Assembly: GCA_964497585.1 (NCBI GenBank)
Contig: CAZCDS010000008.1
Span: 1-64,000 of the forward strand
Direction of reading: 5' to 3'
Source of the DNA: CAZCDS01 sp964497585
Lineage (GTDB): Bacteria > Desulfobacterota > Desulfomonilia > Desulfomonilales > Desulfomonilaceae
Length of the DNA: 64,000 nucleotides
Below are positions 26,099 to 35,385 of this stretch, in pieces. The position numbers and the translations under genes were made by a program. Every line of letters starts with the position of its first letter. Position 1 is the first letter of the stretch. The notes beneath the pieces are model-generated. The model had not been told where the DNA came from. It saw only the letters and a list, made by a program, of their open reading frames with translations, and ran no database searches.

Positions 26099-26320
26099 GT
26101 GCCCAACAGATCCGAAGTGCTGAAAGCTCTCGAATGGGTTGACCTGACCGCAAGGGAGGGAGATGTGGAACGCCTTGCCAAGGCGAAACGCGCATTGGAA
26201 CAGGAACTGGCCGCAGGAAAAGGTGCGATATCTCCGGACAGATCCTACTCGATCGCTCTGGAGAGCTTTGTTCGAAAGCACGGGCGGGAGCCTATGGAGG
26301 ATCTTCCCGTGGAAGACTGA
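26099..26320 (+). CDS. Small hypothetical helical protein
   Basis: 73 residues with a GTG start and AAAGGAG seven bases upstream. It is one long charged helical region (VLKALEWVDLTAREGDVERL then RALEQELAAGKG) and an acidic end (MEDLPVED). It is unrecognised. It is followed after 14 bases by another small gene, so the pair is probably an operon. Confidence 0.6.
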   Translation: MPNRSEVLKALEWVDLTAREGDVERLAKAKRALEQELAAGKGAISPDRSYSIALESFVRKHGREPMEDLPVED

Positions 26321-26334
26321 ACGGCCGGGACCGG

Positions 26335-26607
26335 ATGAAGATGGACGGCAAAGGGAATTCTCGAACGGTCAACCTGGAAGACTATCGAAGCGACAAGCGG
26401 CGGGAGATCTTTATCCGGCGCTCTGTGGAGAAAACCGTGCGGGTGAGGGACCTCCTCAACGAAAGTCTGCGCAGCGTCAACGGGGGCACCGGAATTGAGC
26501 GCAGGGTCGTGGCCTTCGCGCTGAACGACCTGCTGAGTAAACTGGACGAGGAAGATCTGAACTGTTTCAAGAACTTGTTGCGAAAGGTGAAGTCCGGGAA
26601 TCTCTGA
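26335..26607 (+). CDS. Small hypothetical helical protein
   Basis: 90 residues; an ATG is repeated two codons on. The sequence is basic, with a helical core (RRSVEKTVRVRDLLNESLRS) and a C-terminal acidic helix (LLSKLDEEDLNCFKNLL). It might be a small regulatory or nucleic-acid-binding protein, but no family is recognised. Its stop is immediately upstream of a structured region ending in an excellent terminator, so transcription of the two-gene unit probably ends there. Confidence 0.6.
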   Translation: MKMDGKGNSRTVNLEDYRSDKRREIFIRRSVEKTVRVRDLLNESLRSVNGGTGIERRVVAFALNDLLSKLDEEDLNCFKNLLRKVKSGNL

Positions 26608-26613
26608 GCGTTA

Positions 26614-26727
26614 GGCTCCAAGACCGCTTTGATTGCAAGGAGAGGAATTCGTTCGAGCCCGCCCTGATAACGCAGGGAGGGCAAAGCGGTGAGATAGCGC
26701 CGCACGCTGTGCGGCGATTTTTTTTAC
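26614..26727 (+). ncRNA. Structured RNA or 3' UTR ending in an intrinsic terminator
   Basis: A perfect nine-base inverted repeat, ACCGCTTTG (26623-26631) with CAAAGCGGT (26682-26690), encloses a hairpin made of GCCC/GGGC and CCCT/AGGG (26657-26682). An alternative pairing is GGCTC (26614-26618) with GAGCC (26655-26659). It ends with CGCCGCAC-GCT-GTGCGGCG (26699-26717) and a run of eight T, a textbook terminator. The block may simply be the 3' end of the upstream operon, but its folds exceed what a terminator needs. No known RNA family is recognised. Confidence 0.5.
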
Positions 26728-26771
26728 CGGGCTCGTGGTGGATGCTGGCGCGATGATGGAGGACCGATCGG

Positions 26772-27986
26772 ATGGGGATTCGCAGAATACGTGAAACGAG
26801 ACTCAAGACCGATTCCGCGATCGGAAGCGGGCGAGTCAGACAGTTCGCGCTGCCGGGAGACACGTGCCGTATCACGCAAATCACCACCTTTTGTCCTGAT
26901 CTCATCGGACCGGGTCCCACGAACCTCTATCTGATCGAGAGCGACGCGCTCGTGCTTGTGGACACGGGGCTTCCGACGCAGCTTGCCAAAACTTTCTTTT
27001 ATCACTGGCGAAACGAGCCGGTTCCTCCAGAGATCGACGCGCTCCCACCCGATCAGAGTGAGCAGGAACTGCGTGAAGGGATTCGCTTGGCGGGCTGCTC
27101 CATTAAGGACATTGACCTGATCCTACTTTCCCACGGACATCTCGATCACTTCATGCTGGCCGACAAAATCGTAAATGAAAGCGGCGCGCGTGTCTCGGCA
27201 CATCTCCTTGATACACCGGAGATCTGTAATCCCTGGGCCCTCCTTGCCGGCTGGCTTTCACGCCAGGATCAAATTGCAGCCGTCGGCATTCCCGGAGTGC
27301 AAAAGGCCAACAGGAACCTGCGCAAGGCCCTGGAGCGCGGTATGGGAAGGGAGGCCTTCTCCTATGCGCTTAAGGTAGATTCGCCGATTCATCGTGAGGG
27401 TCCACTCATGCTCGACGGCTCGCCCGTCGACGGGATCGAGGTGAGACACATTCCGGGGCATACGCCGGGAAGCCTCGGACTGCTCGTCGGGAAGGAAGGA
27501 GACGAACGGGTTCTCCTCTGCGGCGACGTGTTGCTCTACCCCATAACCCCGCATCCGGACAACCTGCTTGTCTACCTGCGAACGCTTGAGAAGCTCCTGA
27601 CGTACGACGACTGTGCACTGGTGCTCCCGGCACACGGCAAGGCCATACGCAATGCGAGATCGAGAGTGGAATTCCTCAAAGAGCACCACAAGAAGCGGCT
27701 CAAGATCACGTACACCGCGTGTTCCAACCCTAGATCCGTATGGGATATCGCCAGCATGCGTGATTATTTCGACACGTACGTAGACCCCGAGAAATTCAAT
27801 CTCCTTGCAGGGCGGGAAGCGCTCTTCCACATGGAACTCCTCGCGATGGCGGAAGGACTGATCCGTACCGAAATACGCGCGGGCGTCCATTACTTCAAGA
27901 ATTCCGGAGAACCCTTTGACGATGTTTACGATCGGATAGCCCACCTGGTGAAGGACACAAGGACCACAGGACTCATACGGTATTAG
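26772..27986 (+). CDS. Metallo-beta-lactamase-fold hydrolase
   Basis: 404 residues, with GGAGG upstream of the ATG. The metal-binding motif LLSHGHLDHFMLADK (H-x-H-x-D-H) is near residue 118, with downstream ligands in IPGHTPGS, LCGDVLLY and LPAHGKAI. The N-terminal strand GPTNLYLIESDALVLVDTG fits the fold. The C-terminal extension of about 100 residues (LLAGREALFHMELLAMAEGL) is typical of MBL proteins that act on thioesters or lactones (LACTB2-like layout). The substrate is unknown. Confidence 0.85.
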   Translation: MGIRRIRETRLKTDSAIGSGRVRQFALPGDTCRITQITTFCPDLIGPGPTNLYLIESDALVLVDTGLPTQLAKTFFYHWRNEPVPPEIDALPPDQSEQELREGIRLAGCSIKDIDLILLSHGHLDHFMLADKIVNESGARVSAHLLDTPEICNPWALLAGWLSRQDQIAAVGIPGVQKANRNLRKALERGMGREAFSYALKVDSPIHREGPLMLDGSPVDGIEVRHIPGHTPGSLGLLVGKEGDERVLLCGDVLLYPITPHPDNLLVYLRTLEKLLTYDDCALVLPAHGKAIRNARSRVEFLKEHHKKRLKITYTACSNPRSVWDIASMRDYFDTYVDPEKFNLLAGREALFHMELLAMAEGLIRTEIRAGVHYFKNSGEPFDDVYDRIAHLVKDTRTTGLIRY

Positions 27987-28026
27987 CTGAAGAGTACGAA
28001 ACAAGCCTCGGCGAAGACCTGAGCGG

Positions 28027-30021
28027 TCACGAGAGAGCAGCGACCGGTCCTGTCACGAGTATTCTCTCCGGGTACGGATCGGTGGACGCGAATCTCCCTG
28101 TGCGGCGGTCCCATGCTTCCTGGAGGAGCTGGTCTCTGAACATGACCTCACGGGAGTCCTCCGCAAATTGAGCCTCGAGGCGGTGAAAGAACGATTCATC
28201 ATCGCTCGGCAAGGAACAGGAGAGCAGAAGCGGCCCGGAATGACCTGAATCGAGCTGAGGGAGCGGGTCAGCCGATTCCCAGACCGGGGAGGCGAGATGC
28301 CTAATGTGCCGAGCGATTTCCTTGCGTTGCGCAGGGTCCCGGGGATCGGGCAGAATTACGGTGAAATCAGGGGTAACCACGGTTCCTTCCGAGTAGAGCG
28401 GCGCGTACGTCCGGTTCAGGAATAGATGGGGATCTGCTGCAACATCCAGGATGCTTTCAAGGAGATCCGCCGGCGGGGGGCCTCCGGAGTCCCAGACAAT
28501 GTTGAGTACAGTGTGAGGGTTCTTTTGAGAAAAGTTCCTGATGATTTCGACCACACTTTCGCGAGAATATGAATCGCGGAACCAGATGGTAAAGGGATCA
28601 GTTGCCTTCTCCGTAACCGCAGGAAGGACCTGACGCCACGCGTCTGTGCTTTGGGGGTCCACGATCCATTTGCTGAGGTAACGCGTAGCTGCGGGGTCAG
28701 GAACGACAGCCGGCCCCCGGTCAACGAGTGAAGGCCGGGGGATCGCGTCCAATTCAATATCGAATTTACGCTCGCATTGGAGCAACGCGGGCTGAAACTC
28801 TTCCTCAGGGAATGTCCGGGTGGACCGAACGTAATAGGGAGGCCGTGGGTCGTAGTTCAGTCCCAGGCTTGCGGCACGAGCTCGGAAGTCGGTGCCGGGA
28901 AGCACGGAAAGAACAAAGGGGAGAACCGTGGAATAGGCTGCGTTTTGTTTCAGCCACTCCAACGTGTGCGAGAATCCTTCCGGCGTGTCCTCGGGAAGCC
29001 CCAGTATGATCCCGGTGGTGACCTCGATGCCCTCGGCTTTGAGGAAGTGCACGCCGCGGGCTGTCAATTCAGGGTCGCCTGAACGCCCAGCCGCGCGGAG
29101 GGCCGCGGGATTGACCGTCTGCAGTCCCACTTCCGCGCTTTTCAGCCCTGCTTCTTTCATCAGGTTCACGTCATCCTTGTTCAACGCCTCGGCCCGAAGC
29201 TCCGCGTGAAGGGCCACATCCCTATTTGACCGTCTGACCGCCATAAGTCTGAGTAGCTCCCTGTAATCGGGTCGCGCGTTGAATGTGGGATCCATGAGGT
29301 AGATCTCTCTGACAGCGGACTCCTCGGAATAGGCCAGTTCGAGCACCGAGTACACGGACCCCCGAGGATGAGACCGCACCCTGTCGAAGGTCTTGTGGTA
29401 GTAGCAGTATCTACACCGGAATGGGCATCCTCTGACCGTTTCCAGGAAGAGTGTTCCGTCCCGTGACGGGCCGATAGTCCTATCAAGGTAAGGATAGGGG
29501 CACGCCCCGAGGTCCCAGGGGGCCGCGAGTTCACGGTTCACGTGAAGCCCTCGTCTGTCCTTGAAAAAGGAGCCTGGAATATCACCGGGATTTTGCTCCC
29601 CCATCAGAGCGTCCAACAGCGCTCCGATCCTCGATTCACCCTCGCCGAAGATGCCTGCATCCACAGCCGGGTGCGAGAGCACCCACTCGTTGTCCGGCGT
29701 CACCTCAGGTCCGCCGATAACGATGCGGGTGCCGGGCGCCCGGCGCTTGACATTTGCCGCAAGAAAGAGGCTGCGCTGAACATTCCAGAGGTAGAGTGTC
29801 AAGCCGAGCGCCGCGGGACGAAGCTCGACAATTCGCGAAGCGAGCCCGTGATCGGCGAAGATGTCGGTGATCTCGGCAGGGAGAACCTCAGGAAGCCACG
29901 ACGCAGGTCGAGACGCACGGAGAGCCGAGGCAAGGAAACCCGCGGCGAGCGGGATGTTTGTCGGCGGTTCCTCAAAGGAGAATCGAGGTGGCGGGAGCTG
30001 CACGAAGAGGATGTCCTTCAT
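28027..30021 (-). CDS. Radical SAM protein with B12-binding-type domain
   Basis: 664 residues. The N-terminal 180 residues have the B12-binding-like fold (ALGLTLYLWNVQRSLFLAAN, IVIGGPEVTPDNEWV, AGIFGEGESRIGAL). The radical SAM motif is VRGCPFRCRYCYYHKT (cysteines near 199, 203 and 206). HMM-type TIM-barrel segments follow (VGLQTVNPAALRA, TTGIILGLPEDTPEG). The C-terminal 250 residues form an extra domain with a DUF4080-like character, suggested only by length and position. It differs from the 7967-9442 protein and stands alone. It is divergent from the FAD oxidoreductase gene. The substrate is unknown. Confidence 0.85.
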   Translation of the reverse strand: MKDILFVQLPPPRFSFEEPPTNIPLAAGFLASALRASRPASWLPEVLPAEITDIFADHGLASRIVELRPAALGLTLYLWNVQRSLFLAANVKRRAPGTRIVIGGPEVTPDNEWVLSHPAVDAGIFGEGESRIGALLDALMGEQNPGDIPGSFFKDRRGLHVNRELAAPWDLGACPYPYLDRTIGPSRDGTLFLETVRGCPFRCRYCYYHKTFDRVRSHPRGSVYSVLELAYSEESAVREIYLMDPTFNARPDYRELLRLMAVRRSNRDVALHAELRAEALNKDDVNLMKEAGLKSAEVGLQTVNPAALRAAGRSGDPELTARGVHFLKAEGIEVTTGIILGLPEDTPEGFSHTLEWLKQNAAYSTVLPFVLSVLPGTDFRARAASLGLNYDPRPPYYVRSTRTFPEEEFQPALLQCERKFDIELDAIPRPSLVDRGPAVVPDPAATRYLSKWIVDPQSTDAWRQVLPAVTEKATDPFTIWFRDSYSRESVVEIIRNFSQKNPHTVLNIVWDSGGPPPADLLESILDVAADPHLFLNRTYAPLYSEGTVVTPDFTVILPDPRDPAQRKEIARHIRHLASPVWESADPLPQLDSGHSGPLLLSCSLPSDDESFFHRLEAQFAEDSREVMFRDQLLQEAWDRRTGRFASTDPYPERILVTGPVAALS

Positions 30022-30169
30022 CTTGTGAGTCTATGTCATGGCGGCTCGGAAGTGAATACTTGAACTGCGAGAGTTTCTCGGTGAGGCTTATTGTGAGGTC
30101 CCTGTTTCGAAGCTGCTCGCTGTAGTATAGTGTTTCCTTCCATCCCCTTCAATCCGGAGGAACCCCGTC

Positions 30170-31819
30170 ATGTTCCGTTTCCCATTCGGAAGGATCAACC
30201 GAAGGACATTCCTCAAGATTTCCGGACTATGGAGCACCGCGGCAGCTCTGAGTATGGCCCAAGCACCCGCCCGGGCCGGGAGGAAGCCGACGGGCGGCGA
30301 GTACGACGCGATCGTCGTAGGAGCCGGCCTCGGTGGCCTTTGCTTTGCCGGATACATGGCCAAGAACGGGTACAAGGTGCTCGTCCTGGAGCAGCACAGC
30401 ATTCCCGGAGGCTATGCCACGACCTTCTCCCGTGACGGGGGACGTTTCACCTTTGACGTCTCGCTCCACCAGACGGTTGTAGAGGGTACGGGTGGAGCGA
30501 TTCTCAGGGATCTCGGTGTTCTCGACCGCGTCAAATTCGCCAGGGGCCGGGACCTCTTTCGCGTTATCGGATCCGACCTGGATATCACCTGTCCCGGCGC
30601 GGATCCGAAGGGCTTTGAAGAACGCCTCGAAAAGGAATTCCCCAACCAAAGAGAAGGCATCCGGGGCTTCATCCGGGAGATGCTCGATCTCAACGCGGAA
30701 GTAACGAAATTTTTCAAAGAAGGAAGGCTCACCTGGTACCGGAAGATGACCTTTCCCATGCGCTATCCGCTCATGTGGGGAGCGAGAAAAAAGAGCCTCC
30801 AGGACTACCTCGATCGGTATGTGTCCGATCAACGGCTCAAATGGCTCCTTTCGGTCTTCTGGGGGTACTTCGGACTGCCGCCGGACAGGCTCAGCGGGTT
30901 CTATTACATGAACGCTGCGGGAAGCTATTTCAGATACGCCGGATCTTATCCGTACGGGGGGTCGCAGGCCATCAGCGACGATCTGGCGCGATTCATCGAG
31001 AAGAACGGAGGCCAAATCAGGTACGAGAATCGGGTTGAGAGTGTACTCGTCGAGGGCGGCAGGGCGGTAGGAGTGCAAACCTCGGAAGGAAAGAGGATCA
31101 GCTCTCGGGCCGTGGTGGTGAATGGCAGCGCGGTGCGGCTCTTCAACGAGATGATCCCTCCTCAACAAATTCCTGTCGACTATATGAAGCGGATCAAGTC
31201 GTACCGGCCAAGTATTTCGTCCTTTCAGGTGTGGCTTGGGCTCGACCGGGACATCACCGAAAAGATAAAAAATTCTCATATATTCCTCGTGGACGAACCC
31301 GATCCTGACAAGGCTTTCCGCAGCGCCCTGGACGGCCGAGCAGACAAGGTCAACATCGGGGTCACTATCTTCAACAACATGATCAAGGACTATTCTCCTC
31401 CGGGCACGACCGCGGTGAATCTGATCTTCATCACCGGATACGAGCCCTGGAAGAAACTGGAGCAGGACTACTTCTCGGGCCCGAAGAAGGAATACCTGGC
31501 AAAAAAGCAGGCCGCGACCGAAACCCTCATCCGCCGTGTGGAAGATCGCCTTATCCCCGGTCTTTCGAAAATGATCGCGGTCCGAGAGGCCGCGACGCCT
31601 CTGACGAACCTCCATTACACGCTCAATACCGAAGGTGCGATCTATGGGTATGAGCAAAGCCTCGACAACTCCTTCATGTCGCGCATATCGAATCGGACCG
31701 CGATCAAGGGACTCTACCTGTCGAGCGCATGGGGAGAGCCGGGAGGCGGGTACGTGGGAGTCCTTGTGTCCGGCAAGACGACCTTCGGTCTCCTCATGGA
31801 AGACTGGAACAAGGGGTGA
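30170..31819 (+). CDS. Tat-exported FAD oxidoreductase of the phytoene-desaturase/retinol-saturase type
   Basis: 549 residues. The N-terminus RINRRTFLKISGLWS is a twin-arginine signal, followed by a hydrophobic stretch to about residue 40. The FAD motif YDAIVVGAGLGGLCFAGYM and GGYATTFSRDG follow, the pattern of phytoene desaturases and retinol saturases. The C-terminal FAD-closing segment is AWGEPGGGYVGVLVSGK. The family oxidises or reduces polyene or lipid double bonds. Export as a folded flavoprotein suggests a periplasmic or membrane-surface electron transfer reaction, which is unusual for this family. The stop overlaps the next start (TGATG). Confidence 0.85.
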   Translation: MFRFPFGRINRRTFLKISGLWSTAAALSMAQAPARAGRKPTGGEYDAIVVGAGLGGLCFAGYMAKNGYKVLVLEQHSIPGGYATTFSRDGGRFTFDVSLHQTVVEGTGGAILRDLGVLDRVKFARGRDLFRVIGSDLDITCPGADPKGFEERLEKEFPNQREGIRGFIREMLDLNAEVTKFFKEGRLTWYRKMTFPMRYPLMWGARKKSLQDYLDRYVSDQRLKWLLSVFWGYFGLPPDRLSGFYYMNAAGSYFRYAGSYPYGGSQAISDDLARFIEKNGGQIRYENRVESVLVEGGRAVGVQTSEGKRISSRAVVVNGSAVRLFNEMIPPQQIPVDYMKRIKSYRPSISSFQVWLGLDRDITEKIKNSHIFLVDEPDPDKAFRSALDGRADKVNIGVTIFNNMIKDYSPPGTTAVNLIFITGYEPWKKLEQDYFSGPKKEYLAKKQAATETLIRRVEDRLIPGLSKMIAVREAATPLTNLHYTLNTEGAIYGYEQSLDNSFMSRISNRTAIKGLYLSSAWGEPGGGYVGVLVSGKTTFGLLMEDWNKG

Positions 31820-32454
31820 TGTACACTCGCGGCACGAAGAGAACTCGGTTCGGAACTCCCATGAGTCCCCGCAAGCACCTTTACTACTTCAACATCCTGC
31901 ACAGTGAGGAAGAAGTCGGCCTCCAGGAACGCTCGGACAAAGCAGGATACGATCTCACCTGGGAGAGAATCATCGACCGGCTTGCGCGACTCCACCCCCG
32001 GCCGGTAAAAATGTATAATGATAGTTTATGGATAGAACATCCTTCGACGGTTTATCCGCCCGAAACGGTCTCACAGGCCTTGGCCGAATACGATCTTCCC
32101 GAAGGCCACAATAAGCGGACTCTGCTCGATCTGGCCGGTAAGGGCGCTTCACTTGTGCCCTGTGAAGACAAGGCGCTCTTGGTCAAATGGATGAGCCTCG
32201 ACGATGAATGCCTGGAAAGAGAAGCGCACGGCACGTTGGCGCTGAAAGACCAGACCCGTCGATACGCGCTCCTGATAGACCGAAACCGATTCATTGCACG
32301 ACGGGTCGCGGACACCTTGAATCCGGGAGAGTATGGGATTCTCTTCCTCGGATATGTGCACAACGTCTACGGAATCATAGTCACTCTTTTGGAAGGGCTC
32401 GGCGTCTCGGTGGTCGAACTCAATCCTGAAGTGAGATACGAACTGAAGTACTGA
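31819..32454 (+). CDS. Hypothetical protein translationally coupled to the FAD oxidoreductase
   Basis: 211 residues from the ATG at 31819, sharing bases with the stop of the oxidoreductase; another ATG lies at 31861. It begins YYFNILHSEEEVGLQ and ends with a patch RNRFIARRVADTLNPGEYG then GILFLGYVHNVYG. That patch loosely resembles the TraB/PrgY-type core (R-x-x-x-I-A ... L-x-L-G-x-x-H), but this is weak. The protein is soluble. Coupling suggests a partner or accessory of the oxidoreductase, but no signal peptide is present. Confidence 0.65.
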   Translation: MYTRGTKRTRFGTPMSPRKHLYYFNILHSEEEVGLQERSDKAGYDLTWERIIDRLARLHPRPVKMYNDSLWIEHPSTVYPPETVSQALAEYDLPEGHNKRTLLDLAGKGASLVPCEDKALLVKWMSLDDECLEREAHGTLALKDQTRRYALLIDRNRFIARRVADTLNPGEYGILFLGYVHNVYGIIVTLLEGLGVSVVELNPEVRYELKY

Positions 32455-32625
32455 CCGTCGGTTCATGGCCTACGATGCGATAACGCGCGCAAAGCACAGC
32501 ACAACAGCTCTATCCAGCGAGGCCCCTTCGAAAGCTACGGTTGACCCGGCAAGGCAAGTGGCTTTAGTATGAGCCGCGAGAGGTGGTTTGCCGGCCTTCG
32601 CGGCGAGGGGAGCCGGTGACTGTGA

Positions 32626-35334
32626 ATGAGTGCTGAGAGCAGGGTGAAACCCATCATGAGATACATATTCGCGAGCCACGACCGTTCGGAACAGATTCAG
32701 AGGATTCGGGAAGGGATCGAGCAGCATCGGGAACGGGGAAGATCCGCCCCCGATTCATTTGAAATGCATCCAGTGTACGACAATATCATGGAACAACTCG
32801 GGCACCACTTTCTCGGACACTGGAGGGATCGTGTCGCGGTGGCGGCCCTCGGGGGGTACGGGCGCCGGGAGATGAGTCCCTTTTCGGATATCGACTTGCT
32901 CTTCCTTCGACCTGACGACGCTCCGGAAGGGGTCTATCGAGCAATTCGCAACATTCTGCACATGCTCTGGGATGCGAAGGTGGAACTGGGACATTCGGTC
33001 AGAACCATCGATCAGTGCCACGAAGAAGCGACCAAAGATCTTGCTGTCCTTACATCATTGCTCGACGCGCGCTTCGTTTGGGGAGACGATCGGATCTTTC
33101 GACGGCTGATTATCGGTAGGGAAAGGATGCTCGCCGAGCGCGACCCGCTGGAAGTATACCTTACGGTGGAAGCAGAGATTAGCAAATCCACCGAGGAGTT
33201 CGGTCAAACCATCTACCTGCTCGAGCCTTACGTGAAGGAAGGACCCGGCTCCTTGCGGTACTTGCAACTGATCGCGTGGCTCACCCGAATCGTCTACGGG
33301 AGCAGAGAGCCGGCGGATCTCGCCATCATCGGGGTGTGCAGCGAGAAAGAGGCTGAAACGACCGTAAAAGGACTCCGATTCCTCGCGGGTGTTCGCACGA
33401 GGCTCCATTACCTTGCCGGTCGCCGCGATGACCGCCTCAGATTCGAGGCCCAGGCCGTGCTCGCCGAGCAGATGGGGTTTCGGGACACACCCGAGCGAAA
33501 GGCCGTTGAGAGCTTCATGCGAGAATACTACCGCCACGCGACCACCAACGAATTTTTCGGTCAGTCAGTACTTGCACGGGCCAGGCTCTTTCTGCGACCG
33601 AGACACGGGTCCGAGTTCAAGAGACTGAAACTCAACGATGCCTTCTACATAGGAGCGGGCGGAATAAACAGGTTCGACCCTGACGAGGAGAGCCTCAACG
33701 CCTGGGAAATGCTCGACGCGTTCCGAATGGTCGCGCGCACCGGCTGCAGTCTGGACGTGCGACTCGCGGACATGATCCGGACACGCCTTCGTACCATAGA
33801 CGATCTCTGGAGAGATGATCCAGCCGTAAACGCTATTTTCCTGGACATCTTCCGGAAACCCGGCTCCATCGGAAAGGCCGTCACCGGGATGATGAAGACA
33901 GGTTTTCTCGAGTACTTCATTCCGGAATTCAAACCAGTGCGCTACTTACGCCTGCATGACGCGTATCACACGTATACCGTGGACCGTCACACCATGGCGG
34001 TACTAACGACACTGGACTCCTTCAGCCGTGCCCACGAGGACACGGAAGAGCGGCTGATACGAACGATCTTTTCCCGACTGGAAGCGCCGGAAGTGCTCTA
34101 TCTTGCCACGCTGTTCCACGACGTGGGCAAAGGCCAAGGACCCGGGCACGAGAGGCGGGGCGAACGGATAGCCCGACCGGTGCTTCAGCGGGTAGGCCTG
34201 CCGGAGGAAGAGATCGAGGATGCCTGCTTCTTGATTCGCAATCACCTGGCCATGAGCCACATCGCGTTCAAAAAAGACCTGCACGACGAACGTATGCTCG
34301 GCCGCTTCGCGGAAAGCCTCATGGGAAAGCGCATGCTGGATATGCTCATGCTCTTGACTCACGCCGACCTTATGGCAGTGGGCCCGCGAGGGCTGAATTC
34401 CTGGAGAAGGCTGCTCCTTGAGGAACTCTACTACCGCACGCTCGATGTGATTGAGGGAGAAAGCGCTGAAGGAGAAGACCTGGCCGAATGGATTCAGCAG
34501 ATCAAGGCTGTCGTCAAAACCCATGTCCCACCCAAGCTGAGGGGACCGGAACTGGAGGTGTTCCTCGGTGTCGCGCCTTCTCGGTACCTGCTGGACTTCT
34601 ATCCGAGCGTGGTGGCCGATCATTTCGTCTATTTGCGAAACTACCTCATCAAACACAACAAGACTTCGCTTGGACCCGACGACATCATCGCCACGAAGGA
34701 GGATCACCACCGACCGGGATACAGTGCCATCACGTTGATCAGTCAGGATCGACATGGGCTTTTCTTCAGGTTTGCCGGTAGCCTTTCGGCCAACAGGATC
34801 AACATACTCAGCGCGTGGAGCCATACAATCGGCAACGAAATGGTCGTTGCTACCTTCCATGTCAATGACATTCCCCACGGGCCGATCTATGATCCCGATC
34901 AATGGGACAAATTCCGCACCGACGTGAGGAAGGTGATCAGTGGTGAAATCGACGTGCACGAACTGGTGGCCGCGCGACGGGGATCCTGGAAGCCGCGCCC
35001 GGGGGCACCGACAGCTCTTCCGCCGCTGAAAGTGGAGGTTGACAATGCCGCGTCGGATGCCGCGACGGTTGTCGAGGTCTATGCCCGCGATCGTCCCGGC
35101 TTGCTCTACGACATCACCCGCAAACTCTCTTCACTCGGGCTGAGCATTGTCCTGACGAAAATCTCAACGGAAATTGACCAGGCTGCGGACATTTTCTACG
35201 TTGTCGATGAAAATGGCGAGAAAATTGTCGATTTTGGCCGCCTCGAGGAGATCCGCAGCCAGCTCCGGGATCACCTCACGGGGATCGAAGAGGCGCTGCT
35301 GAACCGAGGAAAAACCGCCGCAGTACAGGGGTGA
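32626..35334 (+). CDS. glnD: Protein-PII uridylyltransferase/uridylyl-removing enzyme GlnD
   Basis: 902 residues. It senses glutamine and modifies the PII nitrogen-regulatory protein. The nucleotidyltransferase motif GGYGRREMSPFSDIDLLF is near residues 76-94, with two aspartates of the catalytic D-x-D. The HD hydrolase domain (TLFHDVGKGQGPGHERRGE) is near residue 500. Two C-terminal ACT domains (SLSANRINILSAWSHTIG and VYARDRPGLLYDITRKLSS) bind glutamine. Length and domain order are normal for GlnD. It is transcribed alone, ending at an inverted repeat shared with htpX. Confidence 0.97.
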   Translation: MSAESRVKPIMRYIFASHDRSEQIQRIREGIEQHRERGRSAPDSFEMHPVYDNIMEQLGHHFLGHWRDRVAVAALGGYGRREMSPFSDIDLLFLRPDDAPEGVYRAIRNILHMLWDAKVELGHSVRTIDQCHEEATKDLAVLTSLLDARFVWGDDRIFRRLIIGRERMLAERDPLEVYLTVEAEISKSTEEFGQTIYLLEPYVKEGPGSLRYLQLIAWLTRIVYGSREPADLAIIGVCSEKEAETTVKGLRFLAGVRTRLHYLAGRRDDRLRFEAQAVLAEQMGFRDTPERKAVESFMREYYRHATTNEFFGQSVLARARLFLRPRHGSEFKRLKLNDAFYIGAGGINRFDPDEESLNAWEMLDAFRMVARTGCSLDVRLADMIRTRLRTIDDLWRDDPAVNAIFLDIFRKPGSIGKAVTGMMKTGFLEYFIPEFKPVRYLRLHDAYHTYTVDRHTMAVLTTLDSFSRAHEDTEERLIRTIFSRLEAPEVLYLATLFHDVGKGQGPGHERRGERIARPVLQRVGLPEEEIEDACFLIRNHLAMSHIAFKKDLHDERMLGRFAESLMGKRMLDMLMLLTHADLMAVGPRGLNSWRRLLLEELYYRTLDVIEGESAEGEDLAEWIQQIKAVVKTHVPPKLRGPELEVFLGVAPSRYLLDFYPSVVADHFVYLRNYLIKHNKTSLGPDDIIATKEDHHRPGYSAITLISQDRHGLFFRFAGSLSANRINILSAWSHTIGNEMVVATFHVNDIPHGPIYDPDQWDKFRTDVRKVISGEIDVHELVAARRGSWKPRPGAPTALPPLKVEVDNAASDAATVVEVYARDRPGLLYDITRKLSSLGLSIVLTKISTEIDQAADIFYVVDENGEKIVDFGRLEEIRSQLRDHLTGIEEALLNRGKTAAVQG

Positions 35335-35363
35335 TACCAACTTCCACGCATGGAAGTTGGTAT
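35334..35363. repeat. Perfect 13-bp inverted repeat between glnD and htpX
   Basis: ATACCAACTTCCA (35334-35346), four-base loop, TGGAAGTTGGTAT (35351-35363). It starts at the last base of the glnD stop codon. Neither strand shows a T-run afterwards, so a classical terminator is unlikely; it may stabilise the 3' ends of the converging glnD and htpX messages. Similar short TTGGTATGA motifs occur near 103 and, reversed, near 20457. Confidence 0.6.
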
Positions 35364-35385
35364 GAAAGTGCACTACTGTCGCCTA

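Noticed and set aside
26635..26670. TTCGAGCC stretch resembling a tRNA T-arm
   Set aside because: No acceptor, D-arm or anticodon stem can be drawn around it; the pairings seen fit the structured terminator region better.
30227..31657. Long minus-strand open frame opposite the Tat-exported flavoprotein gene
   Set aside because: It is antisense to a clearly recognised FAD enzyme; its translation is arginine/proline-biased and matches no family, as expected for a shadow of a high-GC gene.
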